The position numbers and the translations under genes were made by a program. From an uncultured Clostridia bacterium (lineage in GTDB: Bacteria; Bacillota; Clostridia; Oscillospirales; Ruminococcaceae): a stretch of 64,000 nt of DNA. Positions 26,406 to 34,918 of the stretch are shown here, one piece after another. The stretch covers positions 1 to 64,000 of the forward strand of contig CANQUJ010000009.1 of assembly GCA_947627005.1 (NCBI GenBank), in the 5' to 3' direction. The notes under the pieces are model-generated. The model had not been told where the DNA came from, did no database searches, and worked only from the letters and a program-made list of their open reading frames with translations. The number at the start of each line of letters is the position of its first letter. Position 1 is the first letter of the stretch.

Positions 26406-27329
26406 CTAAATCCTTCCGGCTTCGCGAAGAAGCTTAAGGATAAGCGCCATTCTGATGTATTTTCCGTTTAAAACCTGTTTGAAATAGCAGGCCCTCGGGT
26501 CTTTGTCTATCTCGACCGAGATCTCGTTTACCCTCGGGAGCGGGTGCATTATCGAAAGCTCCGGCTTCGCGGTTTTAAGCTTTTCGGGGGTAAGGATATA
26601 GCTGTCTTTAAGTCTTAGATAATCCTCTTCGTTGAAGAATCTCTCGCGCTGAACCCTCGTCATATACAGAATGTCGAGCTCCGGCATATATTCCTCAAGG
26701 CTTGTTGTTTGAACGTATTCTATCCCGGCCGGCTTCAAAACCTCGCTTTTAACGTAGCTCGGAAGCTTAAGCTCTTCGGGCGAGATCAAAATCACCTTAA
26801 GCCCTTTATATCTCGCGAGCGCGCTTATAAGCGAATGGACGGTTCTTCCGAACTTAAGGTCTCCGCAGAATCCTACGGTCAGGTTCTCGAATCCGCCCTT
26901 TTCGCGCTGGATAGTCAGCAGGTCGGCGAGGGTCTGGGTCGGGTGAAAGTGTCCGCCGTCGCCGGCGTTGATGACCGGGACGTCCGAATTAAGCGAGGCC
27001 ACAAGCGGCGCGCCCTCCTTCGGGTGCCTCATCGCGATAATATCCGCGTAGCAGCTTACCACCTTCGCGGTGTCGGCCACGCTCTCGCCTTTAGAGGCCG
27101 AGGACGACTGCGCCTCGGAAAACCCCAAAACGTTTCCTCCAAGCTCGTACATCGCGGCCTCGAAGCTCAGCCTCGTTCTTGTCGACGGCTCGAAAAACAG
27201 GGTCGCAAGCTTCTTTCCGCGGCAGGCCTCGGAATATTTTTCGGGGTTCGCGATAATGTCGTTCGCCACGTTGATAAGGTCTTCGATCTCTTCGACCGAA
27301 AGATTCTGAATGTCAATCAAATGTTTCAT
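26406..27329 (-). CDS. pyrB: Aspartate carbamoyltransferase catalytic subunit
   Basis: PyrB makes carbamoyl-aspartate from carbamoyl phosphate and aspartate, the first committed step of pyrimidine synthesis. The 307-residue product carries the carbamoyl-phosphate loop [20 protein letters not shown], the SSASKGES segment and [12 protein letters not shown], plus the C-terminal HPLPRVNEI. The start overlaps the pyrE stop by 4 nt (translational coupling), and pyrI follows for assembly of the regulated enzyme. Confidence 0.97.
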   Translation of the reverse strand: MKHLIDIQNLSVEEIEDLINVANDIIANPEKYSEACRGKKLATLFFEPSTRTRLSFEAAMYELGGNVLGFSEAQSSSASKGESVADTAKVVSCYADIIAMRHPKEGAPLVASLNSDVPVINAGDGGHFHPTQTLADLLTIQREKGGFENLTVGFCGDLKFGRTVHSLISALARYKGLKVILISPEELKLPSYVKSEVLKPAGIEYVQTTSLEEYMPELDILYMTRVQRERFFNEEDYLRLKDSYILTPEKLKTAKPELSIMHPLPRVNEISVEIDKDPRACYFKQVLNGKYIRMALILKLLREAGRI

Positions 27330-27982
27330 TTTTTCGCTCCGTTCACCGAAAGATAGTTCTTGATTCTTTCAACGTTTTCCGCGTTGGCGGGGTTTTCTTC
27401 AAGGTATTCGATGATGTCGTATACGTTCACGACCGAGAAAACCGGGAAGCCGAACTCGTCTTCGATCTCCTTCATCGCCGACTTTTCGGTCCGCCCCTTT
27501 TCGCCGCGGTCGACCATTATAAGGCAGCCCGCGACTTTTACCCCCTCCAACTTGGAAAGAATATCCATGCTCTCGCGGATCGCCGTTCCGGCCGTTATGA
27601 CGTCTTCAACGATGACGATCTCCTCGCCCGCCTTGGGGGTATATCCGACCAAAACGCCGCCCTCGCCGTGGTCTTTGGCCTCTTTTCTGTTGAAGAAGAA
27701 GGGCAGGTCGAGCCCGCTTTTCGCAAGGGCAGCCGCCGCCGAGACCGCGATCGGTATCCCCTTATAAGCCGGCCCGAAGAGCGCCGCCCTTTTCTTCCCG
27801 AGGTTTTCAAGATAGGTCTTCGCGTAAAATTCGCCGAGTTTCATAATTTGCTCGCCGGTCTTGATGTCGCCCGCGTTGATGAAATAGGGTATCTTCCGCC
27901 CGCTTTTTGCGGTGAAATCGCCGAATTTAAGAACGCCAGCGCCCTCTAAAAAGGCGATAAATTCTCTCTTGTAGCTTTCCAT
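27326..27982 (-). CDS. pyrE: Orotate phosphoribosyltransferase
   Basis: PyrE joins orotate and PRPP to give OMP. The 218-residue product shows [19 protein letters not shown], the flexible catalytic loop with [13 protein letters not shown] and the PRPP-binding motif [20 protein letters not shown]. It is one of three PRPP consumers in the his-pur-pyr block. It lies 11 bp from pyrF and overlaps pyrB by 4 nt. Confidence 0.97.
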   Translation of the reverse strand: MESYKREFIAFLEGAGVLKFGDFTAKSGRKIPYFINAGDIKTGEQIMKLGEFYAKTYLENLGKKRAALFGPAYKGIPIAVSAAAALAKSGLDLPFFFNRKEAKDHGEGGVLVGYTPKAGEEIVIVEDVITAGTAIRESMDILSKLEGVKVAGCLIMVDRGEKGRTEKSAMKEIEDEFGFPVFSVVNVYDIIEYLEENPANAENVERIKNYLSVNGAKK

Positions 27983-27993
27983 AATTTTCCTCC

Positions 27994-28695
27994 TTAGTCG
28001 ACAAATTCTTCAACGCATCTCATATACGCCGCGACCGGGTCGTCGGCGGCTGTAATCGGCCGGCCGACTACAATGTAGTCCGAGCCCGCCTTTTTGGCTT
28101 CGGCAGGGGTCATGACCCTCTTCTGGTCGCCGATGTCGCCGTCGGCGAACCTGACCCCCGGGGTGACCGTCAAAAAGCCCTTGCCGCAGCGATTGTGAAC
28201 CGCCTCGGCCTCGAGCGGCGAGCAGACAACGCCGTCGAGCCCCGAATTTTTCGCGTTCTCGGCGTAGCTCATAACCGTCTCCGACATAGGAGTATTTATC
28301 AATAATTCGTTCTTTAATGTCTCCGCGTCGGTAGAGGTAAGCTGGGTCACCGCGATGAGAATCGGCCTCGTTCCGTCGGCCCTTGTGAGCCCCTCGAGCG
28401 CCCCCGCCATCATCTTCGAGCCGCCCGCAGCGTGAAGGTTGGTCATATCTACGTCCAGCCCCGAGAGCACCGCCATCGACTTTTTGACGGTGTTCGGAAT
28501 GTCGTGCAGCTTAAGGTCTAAAAAGATCTTGTGGCCTCTTTTCTTGATCTGTTTGACAATCTCCGGCCCCTCGGAATAGAACAGCTCCATGCCGATTTTG
28601 ACGAACGGCTTTTTTTCGCCGAACCTGTCCAAAAATTCAAGGGTCTTCTGCCCGCTCGAAAAGTCGCAGGCGATGATAACGTCTTTTCCCATCAA
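27994..28695 (-). CDS. pyrF: Orotidine 5'-phosphate decarboxylase
   Basis: PyrF decarboxylates OMP to UMP. The 233-residue product has the N-terminal DVIIACDFSSGQKTLEFLD, the catalytic tetrad region KIFLDLKLHDIPNTVKKS and, near the C-terminus, VTPGVRFADGDIGDQKRV and DYIVVGRPITAADDP. This is the usual bacterial subgroup of the TIM-barrel family. The start overlaps the pyrD stop by 4 nt. Confidence 0.97.
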   Translation of the reverse strand: MMGKDVIIACDFSSGQKTLEFLDRFGEKKPFVKIGMELFYSEGPEIVKQIKKRGHKIFLDLKLHDIPNTVKKSMAVLSGLDVDMTNLHAAGGSKMMAGALEGLTRADGTRPILIAVTQLTSTDAETLKNELLINTPMSETVMSYAENAKNSGLDGVVCSPLEAEAVHNRCGKGFLTVTPGVRFADGDIGDQKRVMTPAEAKKAGSDYIVVGRPITAADDPVAAYMRCVEEFVD

Positions 28696-29603
28696 ATCGC
28701 TCCTCCTATGATATCCGATAATTTATCAATTTTATACTTCTCCATCGCGGCCGGCAGAGCCTCGATTATATCCCTGCAAGCGAAGGGGTTCACAAGGTTT
28801 TCCGCGCCGATCTCGACCGCCGTCGCCCCGGCAAGCGCCATCTCGATGACGTCCTCGGCCGAGCTTACGCCGCCCATTCCGACTATCGGGATCTTCACCG
28901 CCTTTGCGCACTGATAGACCATTCTTAAGGCGACCGGGAAGACCGCCGGCCCAGAAAGCCCGCCGGTCGTGTTTTTTAACAGCGGCTTGCGGGTCTTAAG
29001 GTCGATTCGCATCGCCAAAAGCGTGTTTATAAGGCTGATTCCGTCCGCCCCCGCGCCCTCGCAGGCCTTCGCAATCTCGGCGATGTCGGTAACGTTCGGC
29101 GAAAGCTTTATGATAACCGGCTTTTTGACGGCCTTTTTGACCGCTCTCGTGACCTCTGCGGCCGACTCTGAGCTTGTCCCAAAGCTCATTCCGCCGCCGT
29201 GAACGTTAGGGCAGCTTATGTTGACCTCGAGCCAGCCGACCTCTTCGCAGGAGTCGAGCCGCTCGCAGGTATAAACGTAGTCGTCGAGCGAAAACCCGCT
29301 GACGTTCGCCATGACCTTTTTGTGAAAAACTTTCTTCATCTTCGGGAGCTCTTCCGAGATGACCTTTTCCACCCCCGGGTTTTGAAGCCCGACCGCGTTT
29401 AACATTCCCGAGGCGGTCTCGGCGATTCGCGGGGTGGGGTTCCCGAAGCGCGGCTCGCGGGTCGTGCCTTTAAAAGAAAACGTTCCGAGAATGTTGATGT
29501 CGTAAAGCTCGGCAAATTCATAGCCGTAGCCGAATGTCCCGCTCGCGGGGATTATCGGGTTATCAAGTTCAATCCCGCAGAGCTCGACTCTTAAGTCCGC
29601 CAT
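28692..29603 (-). CDS. pyrD: Dihydroorotate dehydrogenase, class 1B catalytic subunit
   Basis: PyrD oxidises dihydroorotate with FMN. The 303-residue product has the class 1 hallmarks: NPIIPASGTFGYG at the N-terminus, VNISCPNVHGGG with the catalytic cysteine of class 1, KLSPNVTDIAEIAKACEGAG and IVGMGGVSSAEDVIEMALAG. Pairing with pyrK, whose stop overlaps its start by 13 nt, identifies the NAD-linked 1B heterotetramer, not a fumarate- or quinone-linked enzyme. Confidence 0.96.
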   Translation of the reverse strand: MADLRVELCGIELDNPIIPASGTFGYGYEFAELYDINILGTFSFKGTTREPRFGNPTPRIAETASGMLNAVGLQNPGVEKVISEELPKMKKVFHKKVMANVSGFSLDDYVYTCERLDSCEEVGWLEVNISCPNVHGGGMSFGTSSESAAEVTRAVKKAVKKPVIIKLSPNVTDIAEIAKACEGAGADGISLINTLLAMRIDLKTRKPLLKNTTGGLSGPAVFPVALRMVYQCAKAVKIPIVGMGGVSSAEDVIEMALAGATAVEIGAENLVNPFACRDIIEALPAAMEKYKIDKLSDIIGGAI

Positions 29604-30322
29604 TTTATCTCCTCCTTAAAAAGAACCGGCCCGTCGCGGCATATTCTCTTATATCCGGCGACCGTTTCGCAGGTGCAGCCCATACACGCCCCGAAGCCGC
29701 AGCCCATTCTCTCTTCAAAGCTGAACTGACCCGAGGTTTTTATCGCGCCGTAGACCGCTCTAAGCATCGGTTCCGGCCCGCAGGTATAGACGTGGGTATA
29801 CTCCTCCGGCAGGGCGGCCGTGACGAACCCATTTTTGCCGTACGAGCCGTCGACGGTCGTAACTTCGGTTTTACAGCCGATGGCCTTGAATTCGTCTTCG
29901 TAAAAGATCTCGCTTTTTGTGTTGAACCCGAGTATGACCGACGCCTTTTTGCCGCTTGCGACAAGCCTTTTCGCCAAAAGATAGAGCGGCGGAACGCCTA
30001 CCCCTCCGCCGATGAGCAGGGGAGAGTCGCCCGACTTTTCAATGTCATAGCCGTTCCCGAGGCCGGAGAGAACGTCGAGCCTTCCGCTTTTAAGCTTTGA
30101 AAGTTCTTCTGTGCCCTTTCCGACCACCTTGTAGATAAGGGTAAGCCTGTCCCCATCAAGGTCGCAGACCGATATCGGCCGCCGAAGATAAAGCCCGTCG
30201 AGCTTTATGTTCACAAACTGCCCCGGCGCGGTTATCGCCGAACAGTCGCCCGAAAGAAGGATTTTATAAACCTTTTCGGCGAGCGGCAGGTTTTCGATAA
30301 TCTCAAAAAATCCCTGTTTCAT
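29591..30322 (-). CDS. pyrK: Dihydroorotate dehydrogenase electron-transfer subunit
   Basis: PyrK passes electrons from PyrD to NAD through FAD and a [2Fe-2S] cluster. The 243-residue product has a ferredoxin-reductase-like fold: FAD-binding YLRRPISVCDLDGDRLTLIY, nucleotide loop LLIGGGVGVPPLYLLAKRL, CGPEPMLRAV and the C-terminal cluster cysteines in CGFGACMGCTCETV plus a later RICRDGPVL. It overlaps pyrC by 4 nt and pyrD by 13 nt. Confidence 0.96.
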   Translation of the reverse strand: MKQGFFEIIENLPLAEKVYKILLSGDCSAITAPGQFVNIKLDGLYLRRPISVCDLDGDRLTLIYKVVGKGTEELSKLKSGRLDVLSGLGNGYDIEKSGDSPLLIGGGVGVPPLYLLAKRLVASGKKASVILGFNTKSEIFYEDEFKAIGCKTEVTTVDGSYGKNGFVTAALPEEYTHVYTCGPEPMLRAVYGAIKTSGQFSFEERMGCGFGACMGCTCETVAGYKRICRDGPVLFKEEIKWRT

Positions 30323-31527
30323 ATAAACCTCTTTTCGTCTTTATATACGATTTTTTTGTCGAAGACCGTGATCGCGCACCGCCCGAAAAGCTCTTGCCCC
30401 TCGAATGGCGTAGCTCTTCCCAGACTTAAAAATTCTCCCGGGTCGACTATGTATTTTTCCCCGAGATTCCAGACCGAAAAGCTTTCGCCGAGCGGCAGCC
30501 CGAAGCGCTCTCTCGGGTTTTCGCATAAAAGCTCGACGAGCCGCTCAAGGGTTATTATCCCCGGCTTTACAAGCCCGGTATAGGCCGCCGAAAACGCGGT
30601 CTCAAGCCCGACTATCCCGAAAGCGCTCTTTTCAAGCCCTTTCGATTTTTCCTCCGCCGAGTGGGGCGCGTGGTCGGTCGCAATCATATCAATCGTTCCG
30701 TCGACAACCCCCTCGATAAGCGCCTCTCTGTCTCTTTTAGAGCGCAGCGGCGGGTTCATCTTAAATCTGCCGTCTTCTTGAAGGCAGGAGTCGTCCATCA
30801 AAAGGTAGTGCGGCCCGGTTTCGCAGGTGACGTTCACGCCGTCGGCCTTGGCCTTTCTTATAAGTTCTACGCTCTCGGCGGTCGAAATGTGGCAGACGTG
30901 ATATGCGCAGCCGGTTTTTTTCGACAGCGCTATGTCCCGCTCGATCTGTTTCCATTCGCTTTCGGAGGATATCCCCCTGTGGCCGTGGGCCTCGGCGTAT
31001 TCGCCGGCGTGGATATATCCGCCCTTTAAAAGCGAGTTGACCTCGCAGTGCGCGGCGATTATTTTCCCGAGCTTTTTCGCCTCGACCATCGCGCGCTCCA
31101 TCATCTCGCCGCTCTGAACCCCTTTGCCGTCGTCAGAAAACGCGATTACCTTCGGCGCAAGAGCTTCCATATCCGAAAGCTTTTCGCCATTTTCCGCGAC
31201 GGTTATCGCGCCGTAAGGGTGCACCCCGATAATTCCGTCCCGCCCGATTATATCAAGCTGGACCTTAAGATTCTCCGCCGAGTCCGGAACCGGGTTGAGG
31301 TTCGGCATCGTGCAGACGTCGGTATATCCGCCGCGAGCGGCCGCAAGGCAGCCGGTTTTAACGGTCTCTTTATATGAAAAGCCCGGCTCGCGAAAATGAA
31401 CATGCACATCGCAAAAGCCGGGTAAAAATGTATATTCTTCGCGGTCGGATAAAAACCCGCCGATCGCCCCCGAAAGAGAGCGGCCGTATTTTTCTTTTAA
31501 AAATTCGGGGCTGTAAACGCTTTTCAT
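30319..31527 (-). CDS. pyrC: Dihydroorotase
   Basis: PyrC closes carbamoyl-aspartate to dihydroorotate. The 402-residue product is a class I amidohydrolase: metal ligands in FCDVHVHFREPGFSYKETV, a later AHCEVNS, a YHVCHISTAESV segment and the catalytic Asp in ATDHAPHSAEEK. I set the start at 31527 (MKSVYSPEFL) with AAAGGCGG upstream; the longer frame to 31548 would begin inside the leader terminator. It is the first gene of the pyr operon and overlaps pyrK by 4 nt. Confidence 0.95.
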   Translation of the reverse strand: MKSVYSPEFLKEKYGRSLSGAIGGFLSDREEYTFLPGFCDVHVHFREPGFSYKETVKTGCLAAARGGYTDVCTMPNLNPVPDSAENLKVQLDIIGRDGIIGVHPYGAITVAENGEKLSDMEALAPKVIAFSDDGKGVQSGEMMERAMVEAKKLGKIIAAHCEVNSLLKGGYIHAGEYAEAHGHRGISSESEWKQIERDIALSKKTGCAYHVCHISTAESVELIRKAKADGVNVTCETGPHYLLMDDSCLQEDGRFKMNPPLRSKRDREALIEGVVDGTIDMIATDHAPHSAEEKSKGLEKSAFGIVGLETAFSAAYTGLVKPGIITLERLVELLCENPRERFGLPLGESFSVWNLGEKYIVDPGEFLSLGRATPFEGQELFGRCAITVFDKKIVYKDEKRFI

Positions 31528-31548
31528 AAAAAACCGCCTTTCCGGCAT

Positions 31549-31655
31549 AAAAAAGCCCGCTCGATATACGGCGGGGCGGTCGGAAAAAGGGCCTTTCGGC
31601 CTTTTAAAATAAGCTTCGACTTCCGACCTCTCAGTGCCGCGTTAAAGATTCGTCT
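31549..31655 (-). promoter_or_regulatory. Attenuator-like leader of the pyr operon
   Basis: The roughly 105-nt leader ends in a terminator hairpin (GCCCCGC, loop, GCGGGC, then TTTTTT at 31549-31554) directly before the pyrC ribosome site. Upstream, GGTCGGA can pair with TCCGACC around a GGCC-GAAA-GGCC hairpin, giving a competing structure. Just before it, CACTGAGAGGTC resembles the loop bound by PyrR, whose family core is AGAGAGG. PyrR-type attenuation is therefore plausible; no pyrR gene lies in this window, so the regulator is inferred. Confidence 0.62.
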
Positions 31656-31660
31656 GAAAA

Positions 31661-31689
31661 AGTATAACACAAGCCGGGGCAAATGTCAA
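31661..31689 (-). promoter_or_regulatory. Promoter of the pyr operon
   Basis: On the minus strand TTGACA (31684-31689) and TATACT (31661-31666) are 17 bp apart, close to consensus. It is divergent from the exporter promoter 14 bp away. Confidence 0.88.
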
Positions 31690-31702
31690 CAAAAATTTAA
31701 GG

Positions 31703-31731
31703 TTGACAGAAACGGATTAGTCTGCTATACT
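31703..31731 (+). promoter_or_regulatory. Promoter of the EamA-family exporter gene
   Basis: TTGACA (31703-31708) and TATACT (31726-31731) are 17 bp apart. GAAAGGAAATC just before 31774 is the ribosome binding site. Confidence 0.88.
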
Positions 31732-31773
31732 AACGAGCGGTAATTTTATGTTTTTTGAAAGGAAATCATAAAA

Positions 31774-32706
31774 ATGTGGCTTATATTTACTCTTTTAACT
31801 ACTTTTCTCTGGGGCGCGGCGGATCTTTTCTATAAAAAGGGCGCACGCGGCGGCGAAGAAAAATACAGTCATCTTTTGACGGGCATAACCGTCGGCCTCG
31901 TGATGGGCGCGCAGGCGATCTTCACCCTTTTGTTCGCAGACGTCGGCTATAACCCGATAAATATCCTCATCTACCTTCCGGTCTCGCTGTTCTACATAAT
32001 CTCGATGGTCGTGGGCTATCTCGGCCTTAAATACCTCGAGCTCTCCATCTCTTCCCCGGTCCAGAACAGCTCGGGCGCGGTGGTCTGTATTCTCTGCCTG
32101 ATCTTTTTGGGCGAAAGTCTCGACCTTTTGTCGGCGGTTTCGGTCATAGTCATAACGGTCGGCATAGTTCTGCTCGGCTGGTTTGAAAGGGTCAAGCCCT
32201 CCGAGATCGCGCCGGAGGACAAAAAATATTCCAAAAGCGTTTTCGCGCTGATCTTCCCGCTCATATACTGCGTTTTAGACGCGATGGGAACCTTCTTCGA
32301 CGCGTTCTACCTCGACGATATAGAAAAGACCCCGCTCGTCGGCGTCACCGAGGAAAACTTTGAAAACGTCGCGAATATCTCATACGAGCTGACCTTTTTG
32401 ATCGCGGCCGCGCTTATGCTTATCTATATTCTCGTCATAAAAAGGGAAAAGATCGAGATCCCGAAGCAGGGCAACAAGCTCGTCGCTGCGGTATTCGAGA
32501 CCGCCGGCCAGTATTTCTACGTTTATGCGATGAGCGGCAACGCGGTCGTCGCCGCGCCGGTAATCGCCGCATACTGCGTAGTTTCCGCACTTTTGGCGGG
32601 TATCTTCCTCCACGAAAAGCTCAAGCCCCTGCAATACGCCGCTATCGCCGCAGTCTGCGCCGGGGTGATCCTTCTCGGCGTGGCCGAGGGCTTGGCGGAG
32701 GCGTAG
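31774..32706 (+). CDS. EamA/DMT-superfamily membrane transporter
   Basis: The 310-residue membrane protein starts MWLIFTLLTTFLWGAADLFYKKG, typical of the first helix of drug/metabolite transporters. About ten hydrophobic segments fall in two halves (residues 1-135 and 160-305), with a hydrophilic middle stretch (FERVKPSEIAPEDKKYSK). The end of each half has the EamA-like pattern of a GES or HEK turn followed by a final helix (FLGESLDLL; FLHEKLKPLQYAAIAAV). The substrate cannot be predicted. It has its own promoter and terminator and is divergent from the pyr operon, so a nucleobase or metabolite exporter is only a guess. Confidence 0.82.
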   Translation: MWLIFTLLTTFLWGAADLFYKKGARGGEEKYSHLLTGITVGLVMGAQAIFTLLFADVGYNPINILIYLPVSLFYIISMVVGYLGLKYLELSISSPVQNSSGAVVCILCLIFLGESLDLLSAVSVIVITVGIVLLGWFERVKPSEIAPEDKKYSKSVFALIFPLIYCVLDAMGTFFDAFYLDDIEKTPLVGVTEENFENVANISYELTFLIAAALMLIYILVIKREKIEIPKQGNKLVAAVFETAGQYFYVYAMSGNAVVAAPVIAAYCVVSALLAGIFLHEKLKPLQYAAIAAVCAGVILLGVAEGLAEA

Positions 32707-32737
32707 AGCTTCCCTCAAAAATAAATACCGCAAAGTT

Positions 32738-32768
32738 AAGCCGCGAGAGTTTTCCCGCGGCTTTGTTT
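32738..32768 (+). terminator. Terminator of the EamA-family gene
   Basis: GCCGCG and CGCGGC form a short GC stem followed by TTTGTTT. It lies between convergent genes and may serve both. Confidence 0.65.
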
Positions 32769-32788
32769 ATAAAACTTCTTTTCTGCGG

Positions 32789-33466
32789 CTATAAGAGTAT
32801 TAACAGCGCGACTATCGCGGCAGCGTTCGCGACAATATGCGAGATCGCGCTTATAACGCAGTTGCCGGTCTTGCGGTATACGACCGAGTAAATCAAGCTG
32901 TCGACAAAAACGAAAGTTACGTCGTAGGCGACCACCTTCGCGCTCCCTTCTGCGATATGCCCCGCCGCGAAAACCGCCGACGAAACGACCGCGCATAGCC
33001 AAAACGGAAGCTTTTTCGCAGTTTTTCCGAGGAAAAACCCGCGATACGCTATCTCTTCGCCGAACGCCGCTACGACTACCTGAACTATCAGAAGCGCGAT
33101 TTTGTCGAAGGACAATACCGCCCCCGCGCGGCCCAAAACGTGGTCCGCATATTCCCCGCCGAACAAAAGGCTTCCCGCCGCGGCGGATAAAATTCCGCTC
33201 GCCGTAGGCAGCAGCGCCCAGACTCTCGCGCGCGGCTTTTTTAAGTCCGCGAAGACAGTTTTGAACCGCAAACCCGATTCGGGGCCTCTCTCTTTGCAGA
33301 CCGCCTCGACGATAAAGAAGAACGCGATCCCGACAAAAACCGAATACCCCGCGATCGAAGACGACGGAACGACCTTCGTAGCCGTCAGCAAAACCATTAT
33401 CGCCGCGCCTGTCGCCGTAAGCAAAAGGCCCTTTTTGCCGCTCTTTGCAAGCTGTGCGTCTTTCAT
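32789..33466 (-). CDS. CPBP-family intramembrane metalloprotease (CAAX protease-like)
   Basis: The 225-residue membrane protein has about seven hydrophobic segments and the three motifs of the family: FGEEIAYRGFF (motif 1, the paired Glu), FAAGHIAEG (motif 2 His) and SAISHIVANAAA (motif 3 His and Asn). Family members include CAAX proteases and bacteriocin-immunity-type proteins; the substrate here is unknown. Its start overlaps the end of the upstream TetR gene by 4 nt, so the two are translated together and the regulator probably controls this operon. Confidence 0.87.
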   Translation of the reverse strand: MKDAQLAKSGKKGLLLTATGAAIMVLLTATKVVPSSSIAGYSVFVGIAFFFIVEAVCKERGPESGLRFKTVFADLKKPRARVWALLPTASGILSAAAGSLLFGGEYADHVLGRAGAVLSFDKIALLIVQVVVAAFGEEIAYRGFFLGKTAKKLPFWLCAVVSSAVFAAGHIAEGSAKVVAYDVTFVFVDSLIYSVVYRKTGNCVISAISHIVANAAAIVALLILL

Positions 33467-34035
33467 ATTTCCTCCTCCTTCGCCGCCGCCAAAGCGCCTC
33501 TGTAAGCCTGCTCCAGCTGCGATTTTATAATCTCCTCGTCGTATTTAAGCGAATTGTTCGCGATAATGCTCGCATAGCCGTGGGCGAAGAGAAAAATCGT
33601 CGCAAAAACCTTTTTCACCCGCCCGATATCTCCGCCGACCGCCCTTTGCATCGCCGAAAGAACCGGCTCGAGTTCTTCGGCGTCGATCATCTCAAGCAGG
33701 GTGGCCCCGCCGAAATAGTTCGACTGAAAAAGAAACCGAAACAGGTTCGGTTCTTCTATCGCGAAGCGGATATAATTAAGCCCTATCCCGAGCATAACCC
33801 CGTTTTGCGGCTCTTTGATATTCATCAGATATTCCGAATGATAGCCGTCCGCCTTTAAATATGCGGCTTTTTTAAGCTCGTCGACCGTCGCGAAGCTGTA
33901 CATAACCGGCTGGGTAGAGCACCCGAGCCTTTTCGCGACGTTCCTCGCGTTGATGTTTTCGGCGCCCGCCTCTCTGGCGATGCAAAACGCCGCGTCTATG
34001 ATCATTTCTTTGGTGATTTTCGCTTTCGGCGGCAT
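33463..34035 (-). CDS. TetR-family transcriptional regulator
   Basis: The 190-residue product starts at 34035 (MPPKAKITKEM), directly after AAAGGAGGC. Residues 8 to about 55 are a TetR helix-turn-helix (MIIDAAFCIAREAGAENINA, then VAKRLGCSTQPVMYSF). The rest is helical, as in ligand-binding domains of the family (a DUF-type C-terminal fold; no ligand identifiable). It is co-transcribed with the CPBP protease gene. A 20-bp inverted repeat overlaps the predicted transcription start, so autorepression is likely (inference). Confidence 0.88.
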   Translation of the reverse strand: MPPKAKITKEMIIDAAFCIAREAGAENINARNVAKRLGCSTQPVMYSFATVDELKKAAYLKADGYHSEYLMNIKEPQNGVMLGIGLNYIRFAIEEPNLFRFLFQSNYFGGATLLEMIDAEELEPVLSAMQRAVGGDIGRVKKVFATIFLFAHGYASIIANNSLKYDEEIIKSQLEQAYRGALAAAKEEEI

Positions 34036-34055
34036 ATAAAAGCCTCCTTTCAATT

Positions 34056-34110
34056 TATATAACATCGGTTACATAACAAGAATTATAATACAACTCCGCA
34101 AAAAAGTCAA
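34056..34110 (-). promoter_or_regulatory. Promoter and candidate operator of the TetR-CPBP operon
   Basis: On the minus strand TTGACT (34105-34110) and TATAAT (34082-34087) are 17 bp apart. Immediately downstream, at 34056-34075, lies an imperfect palindrome (TATGTAAC, CGAT, GTTATATA) overlapping the transcription start, where a TetR dimer would block initiation. Confidence 0.75.
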
Positions 34111-34128
34111 GCGCGAAAAAGCAGCCGC

Positions 34129-34154
34129 AAAAAAGCAGCCTTGCGGCTGCTTTT
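34129..34154 (-). terminator. Terminator of the HAD hydrolase gene
   Basis: On the minus strand AAAAGCAGCC-GCAA-GGCTGCTTTTTT forms a hairpin with a U tract. The region just beyond (34156-34203) carries a copy of the TCAGAAATC repeat module. Confidence 0.8.
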
Positions 34155-34155
34155 C

Positions 34156-34203
34156 AGATAGTCAGAAATCAGATTGGCAGAAATCGGAAAGTAGAAGGAT
34201 AGA
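34156..34203 (+). repeat. TCAGAAATCAGA repeat module
   Basis: Short tandem-like units (GTCAGAAATCAGATTGGCAG, then AAATCGG) are followed by AAAGTAGAAGGATAG. The same arrangement occurs at 36360, 43384, 58229 and 58562. Confidence 0.7.
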
Positions 34204-34216
34204 TAGTCCGAGCCGG

Positions 34217-34852
34217 TTATTTAAGCGCTTTTTCGGCCATATCGGCGAGCTCACTTGGAGAGGATATGCTCGGGGTGCCGTCGGGAACTTTTCCGAAGCC
34301 GTATGCCGCGTGGATAAACCCGACCCCGGCCGAGTCGGCGGAGTTATAGTCGCCGAGAGTGTCGCCGACGTAGACTGCGCGCTCAAGCGCGTTCCGCTTT
34401 ACCACAAGGCGGATATTCTCCGCCTTTTCAAGCCCTGTCCCGCCCCAACATTCCTTGTCGTCAAAGTATTTCCCAAGGCCGGTCGCCCGATAAAACGCCT
34501 CTATATATCCGGCTTGGCAGTTTGAAACGCAAGCGATGAAAAATCCGCGCTCTTTGAGCTCTATAAGCGCCTCTTCGAGCCCGCTGTAGACTTTTCCGCT
34601 GTGCGTTTTAAGATATTCGTTCTCCTCGTCGATGCACTTCTGCATAATGTCCACGGCTCGGCCGGGGCCCTCCGAGTCGAAGAAAATATGCGCTATTTCT
34701 ATCATAGTCTTGCCCATAGAGGACATAATGTCGCTTTTGGTGAACCTTTTGGGCAGGCCTATCTTTTCCAGCGCGATGTTATACGCTTCTGCGACCTCTT
34801 CCGAAGAATCCCACATCGTTCCGTCGAGGTCGAAAATAATTCCCTTTTTCAT
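34217..34852 (-). CDS. HAD-superfamily phosphatase (phosphoglycolate phosphatase-like)
   Basis: The 211-residue product has HAD motif I IIFDLDGTMWDSS near the N-terminus with the nucleophilic Asp, motif II CVSNCQAGYIE, a Lys in GLEKAENIRLVVKR and motif IV YVGDTLGDYNSADSAG. A helical cap lies between motifs I and II (subclass I), as in PGP/beta-phosphoglucomutase relatives. The start at 34852 is preferred to the TTG at 34864, since GGAG lies between them at correct spacing. The substrate is unknown. It has its own promoter and terminator. Confidence 0.86.
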   Translation of the reverse strand: MKKGIIFDLDGTMWDSSEEVAEAYNIALEKIGLPKRFTKSDIMSSMGKTMIEIAHIFFDSEGPGRAVDIMQKCIDEENEYLKTHSGKVYSGLEEALIELKERGFFIACVSNCQAGYIEAFYRATGLGKYFDDKECWGGTGLEKAENIRLVVKRNALERAVYVGDTLGDYNSADSAGVGFIHAAYGFGKVPDGTPSISSPSELADMAEKALK

Positions 34853-34879
34853 TCCGTTCTCCAAATAAATTTTTTAGCA

Positions 34880-34908
34880 ATTATATCCCATTCCCGCAAA
34901 AAATGCAA
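34880..34908 (-). promoter_or_regulatory. Promoter of the HAD hydrolase gene
   Basis: On the minus strand TTGCAT (34903-34908) and TATAAT (34880-34885) are separated by 17 bp. Confidence 0.75.
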
Positions 34909-34918
34909 GAGCAAAAGC

